From the NCBI RefSeq assembly GCF_900112315.1, contig NZ_FOLL01000014.1, forward strand, positions 1-64,000: a stretch of DNA of 64,000 nt, given 5' to 3'. This document shows, piece by piece, positions 36,464 to 45,592 of the stretch. The position numbers and the translations under genes are program-made. Source of the DNA: Parapedobacter composti. Lineage in GTDB: Bacteria; Bacteroidota; Bacteroidia; Sphingobacteriales; Sphingobacteriaceae. Below the pieces are notes generated by a model. It was given only the letters and a program-made list of their open reading frames with translations. It did not search any database and was not told where the DNA came from. Each line of letters opens with the position of its first letter. Positions within the stretch are counted from its first letter, which is position 1.

Positions 36464-37795
36464 TTAAAGCGCCAGTGACTGCGGGTTCGCATCGATGCGT
36501 TTGATGGACGCGCCCAATGCCTGAAGGCGCTGCCCGATGTCCTGGTATCCCCGCTCAATCTGCGCGATATTATGGATAACGGACTTGCCCTGGGCCGACA
36601 GGGCGGCAATCAGCAGTGACACCCCCGCCCGGATATCGGGCGATGTCATTTCAATGCCGCGCAGTTTAAAGGCTTTGTTAAGGCCGATCACCGTCGCCCG
36701 GTGCGGATCGCAGAGGATAATCTGCGCCCCCATATCTATCAGCTTGTCTACAAAAAACAGCCGGCTCTCAAACATCTTCTGATGAATAAGCACGTTGCCT
36801 TTGGCCTGTGTGGCCACGACCAGCACAATGCTCAGCAGATCCGGTGTGAACCCGGGCCAGGGAGCATCGGCAATCGTGAGGATAGACCCGTCGATAAAGG
36901 TATCGATCTCGTAACTGCTTTGCGACGGGATATAAATGTCGTCGCCCCGCAGTTCGAACTGTATTCCCAGCTTGGAAAATACCGTGGGGATGATGCCCAG
37001 CTCATGGAAATGCACATCCTTGATGGTTATCTCCGATTCTGTCATCGCAGCCAGCCCCATGAAGGAGCCGATCTCGATCATGTCCGGCAACATGCGGTGT
37101 TCCGTTCCGCCCAGTTGCCCGACACCCTCGATGGTAAGCAGGTTGGACCCGATTCCGGATATTTTAGCTCCCATCCTGTTCAGCATCCGGCACAGTTGCT
37201 GAAGATACGGCTCGCATGCCGCATTGTAAATGGTTGTTGTGCCTTTGGCCAATACCGCGGCCATCACCACGTTGGCCGTTCCGGTTACCGATGCTTCATC
37301 CAGCAAGATATACGTTCCCTTGAGGTCCGTTGCGTCTACGTTGAAAAAATGCGTATCCGGATCGTAGTGGAAACGCGCACCAAGCTTCTCGAACCCCAGG
37401 AAATGGGTATCGAGCCTCCGCCGGCCTATCTTGTCGCCGCCCGGCTTGGGGATGGCTGCCCGGCCGAACCGGGCCAGCAAGGGCCCCACAATCATGATGG
37501 ATCCCCTAAGGCCGCTGCCTTTGGTCTTGAATTCAGGAGACTTGAAATAATCCAGGTTGATATCCTTCGCACGGAATACATAGGTATCCTTGCTTTTACG
37601 GGTCACTTGCACACCCAGGTCGCCGAGCAGCTCGATGAGCTTATTCACGTCTTTGATGTCCGGGACGTTACTCACCGTCACTTCCTCTTCCGTCAGCAAC
37701 ACGGCCGACAGGATCTGGAGCGCCTCGTTTTTAGCTCCCTGCGGGATGATTTCACCTTTCAGCGGCTTTCCGCCGTATATTTCAAATGCCGTCAA
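36464..37795 (-). CDS. murA: UDP-N-acetylglucosamine 1-carboxyvinyltransferase with Asp at the fosfomycin site
   Basis: The 443-residue MurA catalyses the first committed step of peptidoglycan synthesis. Family motifs are PQGAKNEAL near 18-26 with the catalytic lysine, GSGLRGSIM, GTANVVMAA and GYQDIGQRLQALGA. The catalytic loop reads KPGGDKIGRRRLDTH, so residue 121 is Asp where E. coli has Cys115. Asp at this position works as the general acid but does not react with fosfomycin, as known from Mycobacterium and Chlamydia. Its start overlaps the DUF4290 stop by four bases. Confidence 0.96.
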   Translation of the reverse strand: MTAFEIYGGKPLKGEIIPQGAKNEALQILSAVLLTEEEVTVSNVPDIKDVNKLIELLGDLGVQVTRKSKDTYVFRAKDINLDYFKSPEFKTKGSGLRGSIMIVGPLLARFGRAAIPKPGGDKIGRRRLDTHFLGFEKLGARFHYDPDTHFFNVDATDLKGTYILLDEASVTGTANVVMAAVLAKGTTTIYNAACEPYLQQLCRMLNRMGAKISGIGSNLLTIEGVGQLGGTEHRMLPDMIEIGSFMGLAAMTESEITIKDVHFHELGIIPTVFSKLGIQFELRGDDIYIPSQSSYEIDTFIDGSILTIADAPWPGFTPDLLSIVLVVATQAKGNVLIHQKMFESRLFFVDKLIDMGAQIILCDPHRATVIGLNKAFKLRGIEMTSPDIRAGVSLLIAALSAQGKSVIHNIAQIERGYQDIGQRLQALGASIKRIDANPQSLAL

Positions 37796-38442
37796 TGTTT
37801 TTTCTTTTTCTTTTGTTGCTTCTTGCCTTTTCCGTTGCCGTTCTGCTGCGGTACATTGCCACCTTTTGTACGGCTGCCCGGCGGCGGTGTTTTGAAGTCG
37901 AGCTTGGTAAGGCTCACGTCAGGCCCCAGCTGCAATTCGCCGTTCGACAATTCGCGCAGATCGGCAATGATGGTATCGTCTTCAACCGAATCTTTGTTCC
38001 ACGTCAGGTATGCCATCTTCATAAAGTTGGCGATAGCAAGCGTCATGCTTTTCTTTTTTTCAGGATCTGCGATTTTCTTCGCCCGTTCAATCATCCGTTC
38101 GATGGTATAGCCGTAATGCTTATACCTGATGCGGTGCTGCGGATAGTCCAGCAGCTCCGGTTTGGGATGGATGGCGTCCCGTTCGGGAACGGGATAGGGA
38201 GAATCCACATCGATCTTGAAGTCTGATATGATGTGCAAGTGATCCCAAAGCTTATGCTTGAAATCGGCCACATCGCGCAGATGCGGATTAAGGAACCCCA
38301 TCATGTCAATGACAACCTGGGCGTGGCGGTTGCGTTCCTCTTTTGTGGGCAGTGAACAGATATAGTCTACCATGTTCTGCACGTTACGGCCGTATTCCGC
38401 TAAAATCAGTTTGGGTCGTGTGCTGTTATAGTCAAATTCCAT
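37792..38442 (-). CDS. DUF4290 domain protein
   Basis: The 216-residue product matches the Bacteroidota DUF4290 family: EFDYNSTRPKLILAEYGRN at the start, NFMKMAYLTWNKDSV in the middle, and a low-complexity lysine- and glutamine-rich tail. It has no signal peptide or membrane segment. The family function is unknown. It is fixed between pcrA (nine-base gap) and murA (four-base overlap), so a link to envelope or nucleic-acid metabolism is possible but unproven. The basic tail could bind nucleic acid. Confidence 0.9.
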   Translation of the reverse strand: MEFDYNSTRPKLILAEYGRNVQNMVDYICSLPTKEERNRHAQVVIDMMGFLNPHLRDVADFKHKLWDHLHIISDFKIDVDSPYPVPERDAIHPKPELLDYPQHRIRYKHYGYTIERMIERAKKIADPEKKKSMTLAIANFMKMAYLTWNKDSVEDDTIIADLRELSNGELQLGPDVSLTKLDFKTPPPGSRTKGGNVPQQNGNGKGKKQQKKKKKH

Positions 38443-38451
38443 TGGGTATAA

Positions 38452-40719
38452 TTATACGATTCTCAATTTGGCAAATTTAAGCAACAATTGCTTCTGCCCC
38501 AATTCTTTGAAGAAAATTGTTGCCTTCACGTCGTTTTTGCTGCCTTCCAGGTTTATTACCTTACCGAACCCGAAGCGTTCATGCTCCACTTCCATACCCA
38601 CTTGCAGGTTACTCGTATCCGATGGCGCGAAGCCCGGCGTAGGGGTGTGTGCCTTGGGCAGCATGGCCGTGGTTTTGGGCATCACCTTGGGTTTGGGCCT
38701 GGTAAAGACATCCCGCTGCCCCCAGGCTTGCCGTTCATCAGCAAAAGATCCCGCGTTCTCAGGTGCGGGGCGCGACCTGAAGTCCAGCTCCAGGCAAGCC
38801 GGATTCAGCTCATCCAGAAATCGGCTGGGCTCACAGTTGTTCAATGTGCCCCAACGGTAGCGCGAGGTGGCATAGCTGAGTGTCAGCTTTTTCTCCGCGC
38901 GGGTCACGGCCACGTAAAACAGCCGGCGTTCCTCTTCCAATTCGCTTCTCGAATTGAGCGATAACTGTGACGGGAACAGGTTTTCTTCCAATCCCACGAT
39001 AAACACATGAGGGAATTCAAGCCCTTTGGATGAGTGTATGGTCATCAGCGAAACCGTATCGGCATTCGGATCCTTGTCATTATCGTCATTGGTCAGCAAA
39101 GCCACATCCTGCATGAACACATCCAGCCCTTTCTCAGCGATGTCTTCACGTTCGGTGAATTCCTTGATACCGTTGAGCAGTTCCTGGATATTTTCGTAAC
39201 GGCTGAGTCCTTCTACCGATTTATCGGCATACAGGTCTTTCAAGATTCCTGAATGCTGGGCGATATGCATAGCCGCATCAAACGCCGAATGGTTCTTTGC
39301 TACAACCTGGAAGCCCTGAATCATGGTGGCAAAAGCCCCCACGGCGCCCGCACTGCGGCCATCCAGGTAAACCGGCGCCTGGCTGATAACTTCCCATAAT
39401 GTGCGCTGGTGCTTATCGGCAGCAATGAGGATACGGTCTACCGTGGTGTCGCCGATGCCCCTGCGGGGATAGTTGATTACCCGTTTTATGGCCTCTTCAT
39501 CATTCGGGTTGAACGTAAGCCGGAAATACGCTATCAGATCTTTGATCTCCTTGCGCTGGTAAAACGAGGTGCCTCCGTAAATTTTATAGGGGATGTTGAT
39601 TTTCCGCAGGGCTTCTTCCATGGCCCGTGACTGCGCGTTCGTACGGTACAAAATGGCAAAGTCGCGGTAGGCCAATCCCTTCAGCGCCCGCTCCTGCGAA
39701 ATGGCTTCCGCTACAATCTTGCCTTCTTCATTATCGCTGAATGCCCTGCACACCTTAATCTTTTCGCCCTGTTCGTTTTCTGAGAAAACGTTCTTTTTCA
39801 GCTGGTTTTTATTATTGGCGATAATGCTGTTGGCAGCATTAACGATGTTCTGCGTGGAGCGGTAGTTTTGCTCCAGTTTAAAGACCTTTAAATCGGGGTA
39901 GTCTTTCTCGAAGTTCAGGATATTCTGGATGTTGGCCCCGCGGAAGGCATAAATACTTTGCGCATCGTCGCCCACCACGCAGATGTTTTCATTGATGGCG
40001 GCGAGTTTGCGCACGATTAAGTACTGCGAAAAATTCGTATCCTGATACTCATCTACCATCAGGTATTTGAATTTATGCTGGTATTTATGCAAGACATCGG
40101 GATGTTCGCGGAAGAGCACGTTGGTTTTGAACAGCAAATCATCAAAATCCATGGCCCCTGCTTTGTAACAGCGCTGCGTATAGGTCATGTAAATCTGCCC
40201 CAGCTGCCCCCTGCCATTGGAATGGTCTTCTGCCTGTATCTGTTCGCTGCTCAGGTACTCCTGTGCGGATATCAGGTTGTTTTTGGCCGAGGAAATCCGG
40301 TTATAGACAAAACTGGCGTTGTAGAGTTTGTCGTCCAGCTGCATTTCTTTCAGGATGCTGCGGAGCAGGCTCTTGCTATCGTCTGTATCGTAAATGGTAA
40401 AATTGCGCGGGTAACCGATATGCTCAGCCTCTACCCGCAGTATTTTGGCGAACACCGAATGGAAAGTGCCCATCCAGATGTTCTTGGCTTCATCGCCCAC
40501 CACCTTCATAATGCGCTCGCGCATTTCCTTGGCCGCTTTGTTGGTAAACGTAAGCACCAGGATGTTGAAGGGATCCACGCCCCGGCGTATCAGGTGGGCT
40601 ACCCGGTAGGTGATTACCCGCGTTTTCCCGGATCCTGCGCCGGCCACAATCATAACCGGACCTTCGGTATGCTCTACCGCGGCCCGCTGCGAAGGGTTTA
40701 AACCTGCTAAATAATCCAA
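38452..40719 (-). CDS. pcrA: UvrD/PcrA-type ATP-dependent DNA helicase
   Basis: The 755-residue superfamily 1A helicase has a Q motif (LNPSQRAAV), Walker A AGAGSGKT (26-33), Walker B YLMVDEYQDTN, motif III (VVGDDAQSIYAFRGA), motif IV EQNYRSTQNIV, motif V (TIHSSKGLEFPHVFIVGLEE) and motif VI (RRLFYVAVTRAEKKL). The C-terminal PcrA tail has VEHERFGFGKVINLEG. It unwinds DNA 3'-5' in repair and replication-fork clearance. It is the first gene of the pcrA-DUF4290-murA group. Confidence 0.95.
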   Translation of the reverse strand: MDYLAGLNPSQRAAVEHTEGPVMIVAGAGSGKTRVITYRVAHLIRRGVDPFNILVLTFTNKAAKEMRERIMKVVGDEAKNIWMGTFHSVFAKILRVEAEHIGYPRNFTIYDTDDSKSLLRSILKEMQLDDKLYNASFVYNRISSAKNNLISAQEYLSSEQIQAEDHSNGRGQLGQIYMTYTQRCYKAGAMDFDDLLFKTNVLFREHPDVLHKYQHKFKYLMVDEYQDTNFSQYLIVRKLAAINENICVVGDDAQSIYAFRGANIQNILNFEKDYPDLKVFKLEQNYRSTQNIVNAANSIIANNKNQLKKNVFSENEQGEKIKVCRAFSDNEEGKIVAEAISQERALKGLAYRDFAILYRTNAQSRAMEEALRKINIPYKIYGGTSFYQRKEIKDLIAYFRLTFNPNDEEAIKRVINYPRRGIGDTTVDRILIAADKHQRTLWEVISQAPVYLDGRSAGAVGAFATMIQGFQVVAKNHSAFDAAMHIAQHSGILKDLYADKSVEGLSRYENIQELLNGIKEFTEREDIAEKGLDVFMQDVALLTNDDNDKDPNADTVSLMTIHSSKGLEFPHVFIVGLEENLFPSQLSLNSRSELEEERRLFYVAVTRAEKKLTLSYATSRYRWGTLNNCEPSRFLDELNPACLELDFRSRPAPENAGSFADERQAWGQRDVFTRPKPKVMPKTTAMLPKAHTPTPGFAPSDTSNLQVGMEVEHERFGFGKVINLEGSKNDVKATIFFKELGQKQLLLKFAKLRIV

Positions 40720-40761
40720 AATTTAATTCCTCTTGTCTTGCTAATATGTTGAACTGAGGCG

Positions 40762-40769
40762 TAAAGATA
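40762..40769 (-). promoter_or_regulatory. -7-like element (TATCTTTA) before pcrA
   Basis: A seven-of-eight match to TAnnTTTG on the minus strand ends 42 bases before the pcrA ATG. Confidence 0.4.
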
Positions 40770-40780
40770 CGGGTAATTAA

Positions 40781-42364
40781 TCAAAACGGCGAATCGTCAT
40801 TCATGTCGTTCATACGCGATTGCCGGATGATGCTTCCCGGCTGATCAAACGAAGATGAGGGCGCTATGCCGGAAGAGAACGATCCGGGATCGGGGAATGC
40901 GCCGTCACCGCCAAACGAAAAGTCGTCTTCCAAATCGGTGAATTTCACGTATTTGCCTACGAAACGGAGCTGTACCGTACCGGTCTCGCCGTTCCGGTGC
41001 TTGGCGATGATGACCTCGCCCACACCGGCCGTGGGGCGCCCGGCCTCGTCTTCCGTGAGCCCGTAATATTCCGGCCGGTAAAGGAAAAGCACCATGTCTG
41101 CATCCTGCTCGATGGAACCCGATTCACGCAGATCCGAAAGCATGGGCCGCTTGCTGCCGCCTGGTCGGCTTTCCACCGCACGGCTGAGCTGCGAGAGTGC
41201 GATGACGGGGATGTTCAGTTCCTTGGCTACCGACTTCAACGAGCGGGAAATACTACCGATTTCCTGCTCCCGGTTGCCCCCTTTTCCGTCGTTCTTGCCA
41301 TGCATCAGTTGCAGGTAGTCTACAATAACCAACTGAATATCATACTGTGCCTTAAGCCTCCGGCATTTGGCCCGGAATTCAAAGATATTGAGGGCGGGTG
41401 TATCGTCAATCAGCAGGGGTGCCTGCGTAAGCCGGCCGATACGTGAGTGGAGCTGCGTCCATTCGTGGTCAGCTAAACTACCTTTACGGAGTTTCTCCTG
41501 CTCGATTTCCGTCTCCCCCGCGATAAGCCGGTTTACAAGCTGTACGGACGACATCTCCAGCGAAAACACCACCACCGGCTTGGTATGGTCTACCGCTGCG
41601 TTGCGGGCACAGCTCAAAACAAACGCCGTTTTACCCATGGCCGGCCGCGCAGCCACTATCACCAGATCCGAAGGTTGCCAACCTGAAGTCATCCGATCCA
41701 GCTCGGTAAAGCCCGATGGTATGCCCGTAAGCCCGTCGGTACGGTCACGGAGCGTTTCCAGGGCCTCAACGGCTTCCCGCATGATGTCATCCATCTTGCG
41801 CGTATCACGCCTGAGGTTATTCTGGGCGATATCAAAGAGGCTTTTTTCCGCATGATCCAGCAAATCAAAAATATCAGTGGTATCCTCATAGGCGTTGTTG
41901 ATGATTTCTGTGGATACCTTTATCAGTTCCCGCTGGATGTACTTCTGCGAGATGATACGGGCATGGTATTCGATGTTGGCAGCAGACACCACGCGATCGG
42001 TAAGCTGGGTGATGTAGTATGCTCCCCCGACCATTTCCAGCGCTCCCATCTTGCGGAGTTCGGCCGTTACCGTGAGCAAATCTATCGGCGAAGTTTTCTG
42101 AAACAGGTTATATATCGCCTCGAAAATCTTTTGATGCGCTTCTACATAGAACGATTCCGGTTTGAGGATATCAATCACCTCGCTGAGTGCGTTCTTTTCC
42201 AGCATCAGCGCACCCAATACGGCTTCCTCAAGATCCACGGCCTGGGGAGGGATTTTTCCTAGGCCGCTCACCAGGTTGTTCAACCGCGTACGCCGTTCGG
42301 CGTACGAACCCCGTGAAGACGCGTTGCCCCGGCCGGAGGCCTGTTCGTTCTCATTAGTCATCAT
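40781..42364 (-). CDS. dnaB: Replicative DNA helicase
   Basis: The 527-residue DnaB has the N-terminal helical domain (IPPQAVDLEEAVLGALMLEKNAL, 38-60) that meets primase. The RecA-type C domain has Walker A ARPAMGKT (239-246), Walker B LVIVDYLQLM, and motif H3/H4 with ALSQLSRAVESRPG and LRESGSIEQDADMV. It forms the hexameric 5'-3' helicase at the fork. No intein or insertion is visible. It is divergent from ubiE across a 365-base gap. Confidence 0.97.
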   Translation of the reverse strand: MMTNENEQASGRGNASSRGSYAERRTRLNNLVSGLGKIPPQAVDLEEAVLGALMLEKNALSEVIDILKPESFYVEAHQKIFEAIYNLFQKTSPIDLLTVTAELRKMGALEMVGGAYYITQLTDRVVSAANIEYHARIISQKYIQRELIKVSTEIINNAYEDTTDIFDLLDHAEKSLFDIAQNNLRRDTRKMDDIMREAVEALETLRDRTDGLTGIPSGFTELDRMTSGWQPSDLVIVAARPAMGKTAFVLSCARNAAVDHTKPVVVFSLEMSSVQLVNRLIAGETEIEQEKLRKGSLADHEWTQLHSRIGRLTQAPLLIDDTPALNIFEFRAKCRRLKAQYDIQLVIVDYLQLMHGKNDGKGGNREQEIGSISRSLKSVAKELNIPVIALSQLSRAVESRPGGSKRPMLSDLRESGSIEQDADMVLFLYRPEYYGLTEDEAGRPTAGVGEVIIAKHRNGETGTVQLRFVGKYVKFTDLEDDFSFGGDGAFPDPGSFSSGIAPSSSFDQPGSIIRQSRMNDMNDDSPF

Positions 42365-42423
42365 GTTTCCTTATTCGTTTATTAATTAAGCATCGGCGGC
42401 ATCCCTTCCAAAACTAAGCAGAA

Positions 42424-42431
42424 CAAAGGTA
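42424..42431 (-). promoter_or_regulatory. -7 element (TACCTTTG) before dnaB
   Basis: An exact TAnnTTTG match on the minus strand leaves a leader of about 55 bases before the dnaB start. Confidence 0.5.
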
Positions 42432-42714
42432 TGGATTTTCACCGGGCCACCGTTGGCCAAGTTCTGAACAGCATTTTCACAGCCGCCATTTCAGCAGACC
42501 TTTCGGCTTGAAACAAGCCCAATTAGCCTGCCAGCTTTTCAACATCGGCTGTGCAAAAAATGTTGGAAACCCAAGCCGGCCGTTGGAAGCCAGCCAATTC
42601 CACTGATGTTGATAACTTTGACCGATGTTGATTCATTGCGCGAAGATAAGCAAAAAACGTGCTGGAATTTCCGCATAAATACCGCTGCGGGGATGGATCA
42701 TCAACCATAAACCT

Positions 42715-42722
42715 TATCTTTG
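42715..42722 (+). promoter_or_regulatory. -7 element (TATCTTTG) seven bases before ubiE
   Basis: An exact TAnnTTTG match, with the ubiE ATG at 42730, predicts a leaderless or very short-leader mRNA. No Shine-Dalgarno sequence lies between. Confidence 0.5.
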
Positions 42723-42729
42723 CGTTATC

Positions 42730-43467
42730 ATGACGACATCCGAGACAGTAAAGCCGTACGGCGACACCGACGCGGGGAAAAAACAGCAGGTAGCCGATAT
42801 GTTTGACAACATTTCGGGCACCTACGATTTCCTTAACCATTTTTTGTCGTTCGGCATTGATATCATCTGGCGGAGAAAGGCTATCCGTGCACTGAAAGCG
42901 GTTAACCCGCAACACCTCCTCGATGTAGCCACAGGCACCGGCGACTTCGCGCTGGAAGCCATCAGGATCCTGAATCCCCGGAAAATCACCGGCGTGGACA
43001 TTTCTCAGGGAATGCTGGAGGTGGCCCGGGAAAAGATCACGAAAAAAGGGCTTCAAAACCGGTTTGAGGTATTGCTGGGCGATTCGGAAAACCTGCCGTT
43101 TGACAACGGCACCTTCGACGCGGTGACGGTTGCCTTCGGTGTCCGTAACTTTGAACATCTGGAAAAAGGGCTCGCCGATATGTGCCGTGTATTGAAGCCG
43201 GGAGGCAAAGCCGTTATCCTGGAGTTTTCCAACCCCAGGAAATTTCCGGTAAAACAGCTCTACGGCTTTTACTCAACCCGCGTCCTGCCGCTCATCGGCA
43301 GGCTGTTTTCCAAAGATAGCCGGGCTTATACGTATCTTCCCGAGTCGGTAGCACAGTTTCCCGACGGGGAACGGTTTACCTCCATCATGCGCCGGGCGGG
43401 TTTCGGTTATACCGAATGCCGCCCGCAGACTTTTGGCATCTGCACCATCTACATCGGCACAAAATGA
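42730..43467 (+). CDS. ubiE: Demethylmenaquinone methyltransferase
   Basis: The 245-residue class I SAM methyltransferase has the UbiE/MenG signature YDFLNHFLSFGIDIIWRRK, motif I LLDVATGTGDFA, GVDISQGML, and DAVTVAFGVRNFEHLEKGL. It methylates demethylmenaquinone in respiratory quinone synthesis; menaquinone use is usual in Bacteroidota, hence MenG/UbiE. The last four bases overlap the porT start (ATGA). Confidence 0.95.
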   Translation: MTTSETVKPYGDTDAGKKQQVADMFDNISGTYDFLNHFLSFGIDIIWRRKAIRALKAVNPQHLLDVATGTGDFALEAIRILNPRKITGVDISQGMLEVAREKITKKGLQNRFEVLLGDSENLPFDNGTFDAVTVAFGVRNFEHLEKGLADMCRVLKPGGKAVILEFSNPRKFPVKQLYGFYSTRVLPLIGRLFSKDSRAYTYLPESVAQFPDGERFTSIMRRAGFGYTECRPQTFGICTIYIGTK

Positions 43468-44228
43468 AATACAGGGCATCCGTCGCATATACCATTGGCG
43501 TGCTCCTGTGGGCATGCTGCCCGGTATACGGCCAGCAACGGGTGCAGCGCTGGGGCGGCGGCGTGGATGATGAGCCTCTGCATTTTGGTTTCAGTTTCCA
43601 TCACATCAGTGCCGACTACAAAATTGCCTTAAAACGCGATTGGCAAGCTCCGTTCGTGACACCCGATGGGTCATGGACCGCCGACTCGCTTTACGGTGTA
43701 TCCTCGCCGGTTTACCAAGGCGTCGGACTGGGGTTGCTGGCCGATCTGAAGCTTACGGAAAACACCAACCTCCGGTTTACCCCCACGCTGGCGTTCTCCA
43801 ATAAAACGGTGGATTACCGTTACACGCCATTGGGCACGGGTAACCATGAACAGCAATTGACGGCCTTGGTACGGGCATCCTACATTGACCTGCCACTGCT
43901 GCTTAAATTTAAATCCGACCGGAAGGGCAACTACCGCGGATACCTCATCGGCGGCGGCAAGTACTCGATAAACGTGGTATCCGGCAAACGGTATGATGAT
44001 GCTGGCAATCCCCCGGTAGATAAGTTATTAAAAACCAAACCCGGTTATTTTTCATACGAAGCGGGCATTGGTTTCGACCTGTATTTCGATTTCTTTAAAA
44101 TGTCGCCCGAGGTCAGGTGGGTGCAAAGCATCGGCAACCTCCTGGATGCACGGGAACCGAATATGTATAACCACCCCATACAGCGGCTGATGCTCCGGAA
44201 TTTCCAGATCAGCCTGTTTTTTGAGTAG
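43464..44228 (+). CDS. porT: Type IX secretion protein PorT family
   Basis: The 254-residue product starts at the ATG overlapping the ubiE stop, giving a signal peptide MKYRASVAYTIGVLLWACC cleaved near YGQ. The mature part is an outer-membrane barrel with LHFGFSFHHISADYKI, TNLRFTPTLAFSNKTVDYRY and a FDLYFDFFKMSPEVRWVQS strand near the C terminus, as in PorT/SprT. PorT is required for secretion of T9SS cargo. The ubiE-porT order is often conserved in the phylum. Confidence 0.87.
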   Translation: MKYRASVAYTIGVLLWACCPVYGQQRVQRWGGGVDDEPLHFGFSFHHISADYKIALKRDWQAPFVTPDGSWTADSLYGVSSPVYQGVGLGLLADLKLTENTNLRFTPTLAFSNKTVDYRYTPLGTGNHEQQLTALVRASYIDLPLLLKFKSDRKGNYRGYLIGGGKYSINVVSGKRYDDAGNPPVDKLLKTKPGYFSYEAGIGFDLYFDFFKMSPEVRWVQSIGNLLDAREPNMYNHPIQRLMLRNFQISLFFE

Positions 44229-44229
44229 T

Positions 44230-44277
44230 TGGTGGGGGTCGGTGGTCGGTGGTGGGTGATCGGTGGTGGGTGATCGG
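44230..44277. repeat. GGTGATCGGT-type G-rich simple repeat
   Basis: Tandem variants of GGTCGGT, GGTGGGT and GATCGGT fill the porT-SDR gap, starting one base after the porT stop. The same words recur at 56252-56295. It encodes nothing convincing. Confidence 0.75.
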
Positions 44278-44302
44278 TTTGATATCTCAAATCTTAAATA
44301 AA

Positions 44303-45067
44303 ATGGCTAAAAAAACAGTATTCATAACGGGGGCAAGTGCGGGCATCGGTGAAGCCTGTGCCAGGGTATTTGCGCGCGAGGGGTTTGATTTGCTGCTTGC
44401 AGCCCGCCGTATTAACCGCCTGGAAGCCTTGGCTGCTGAATTAGAAGACGAATATGGGGTCAATACCCATCTGCTCGCGCTTGATGTGCGCGATGCGGGG
44501 GAGGTGTTTTCCGCATTCAGCAACCTGCCCGGTGAATGGCAACAGGTAGACGTGCTTATCAATAATGCCGGACTCAGCCAGGGGCTTGACCCCATCCATG
44601 CCGGAGATATCGGCGACTGGGATCGGATGATAGACACCAATGTCAAAGGTTTGCTGTATGTCACCCGAGCGGTATCGCCCATCATGGTGGCACGCCAGAG
44701 TGGGCATATCGTCAATATCGGGTCTATCGCCGGCAAGGAAGTATACCCAAACGGCAACGTATACTGCGCCACCAAACATGCCGTGGATGCGCTGACCCAA
44801 GGCATGCGCATTGATCTGCTGGATAAAGGCATCCGGGTGACTGCCATCCACCCGGGCATGGTAGAAACCGAGTTTTCAACGGTGCGCTTCAAGGGCGATG
44901 AAGCGCGCGCGGCCAAGGTGTATGAAAATCTCGAGCCATTAATGGCCGGGGACATTGCAGAAGCGGTCTGGTTCGCCGTGTCCCGGCCAGGTCATGTCAA
45001 CGTCAATGACATGCTTATCATGCCCACGGCACAGGCCAACGCAACGACCGTGATACGAAAAAAATAA
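44303..45067 (+). CDS. SDR family NAD(P)-dependent oxidoreductase (YdfG-like)
   Basis: The product of about 254 residues starts at MAKKTVFITG; the longer frame would begin inside the G-rich repeat. Classical SDR motifs are the cofactor loop TGASAGIGEA, NNAGLSQG, Ser in NIGSIAG and catalytic Y-x-x-x-K in VYCATKHAVD. An RRINR stretch after the second strand suggests NADP(H). It resembles 3-hydroxy-acid/serine dehydrogenases of the YdfG group; the substrate is not known. Confidence 0.9.
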   Translation: MAKKTVFITGASAGIGEACARVFAREGFDLLLAARRINRLEALAAELEDEYGVNTHLLALDVRDAGEVFSAFSNLPGEWQQVDVLINNAGLSQGLDPIHAGDIGDWDRMIDTNVKGLLYVTRAVSPIMVARQSGHIVNIGSIAGKEVYPNGNVYCATKHAVDALTQGMRIDLLDKGIRVTAIHPGMVETEFSTVRFKGDEARAAKVYENLEPLMAGDIAEAVWFAVSRPGHVNVNDMLIMPTAQANATTVIRKK

Positions 45068-45072
45068 TTTAG

Positions 45073-45080
45073 TACCTTTG
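45073..45080 (+). promoter_or_regulatory. -7 element (TACCTTTG) before yqeY-type gene
   Basis: An exact TAnnTTTG match lies in the 33-base gap after the SDR gene and ends 20 bases before the ATG at 45101. Confidence 0.5.
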
Positions 45081-45100
45081 AACACCATAAAAACAACGAC

Positions 45101-45550
45101 ATGGCACTGCAAGACAAAATAGACCAGGATATCAAATCGGCCATGCTGGCCAAAGACAATGCACGGCTCCGTGGCCTCCGCGCGATCAAGGCGGCTATCC
45201 TTTTGGCCAAAACGGAGAAGGGTCCTGCCGAGGCGCTTACAGAAGAGGCTGAGATCAAGGTATTGCAAAAACTGGCCAAGCAGCGCAGGGAGTCGGCCGA
45301 CATCTACCAACAGCAAAACCGCGACGACCTTTACCAGATTGAAATGGAAGAACTGGCCGTTATAGAAAGCTACCTTCCCAAGCAATTGAGCCAAGCAGAA
45401 ATTGAAGAAGAGGTCAGGCAAATCATTGCCCAGACCGGCGCATCCAGCCCGAAAGATATGGGCAAAGTAATGGCCGCGGCCAACCAGCGATTGGCGGGAA
45501 AAGCCGATGGCCGGACCATCTCGCAGGTGGCGAAAGCACTTTTACAGTAA
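45101..45550 (+). CDS. GatB/YqeY domain protein
   Basis: The 149-residue product has the typical start IDQDIKSAMLAKDNARLRGLRAIKAA, the middle KQRRESADIYQQQNRDDL, and the close TGASSPKDMGKVMAAANQRLAGKADGR. The domain is related to the tRNA-contacting tail of GatB. The stand-alone protein's role is uncertain, perhaps tRNA-linked. It converges on the acyltransferase pair. Confidence 0.93.
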   Translation: MALQDKIDQDIKSAMLAKDNARLRGLRAIKAAILLAKTEKGPAEALTEEAEIKVLQKLAKQRRESADIYQQQNRDDLYQIEMEELAVIESYLPKQLSQAEIEEEVRQIIAQTGASSPKDMGKVMAAANQRLAGKADGRTISQVAKALLQ

Positions 45551-45592
45551 ACCGAGAGCCCCCAGGTTACTACTCGCAGGTTACACTACTCG

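Larger units (their letters stand above)
42365..42729. other. Divergent dnaB/ubiE intergenic region
   Basis: No gene is seen in these 365 bases. The region holds a minus-strand TACCTTTG for dnaB (42424-42431), a plus-strand TATCTTTG next to ubiE (42715-42722), a further plus-strand TAACTTTG at 42613-42620, and a direct repeat GATGTTGAT near 42605 and 42624. Nothing else stands out. Confidence 0.5.

Noticed and set aside
36820..37795. Sequencing error at the MurA cysteine position
   Set aside because: The surrounding frame is intact and Asp at this site is a known natural variant, so it was kept as a finding instead.
36701..38110. 469-residue plus-strand open frame
   Set aside because: It lies antisense to murA and DUF4290, both solid genes, and its product has no recognisable motif or signal; GC-rich codons keep the opposite frame open.
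42523..43158. 211-residue minus-strand open frame
   Set aside because: It mostly overlaps ubiE in antisense and has no motif; the dnaB/ubiE gap contains no real gene.
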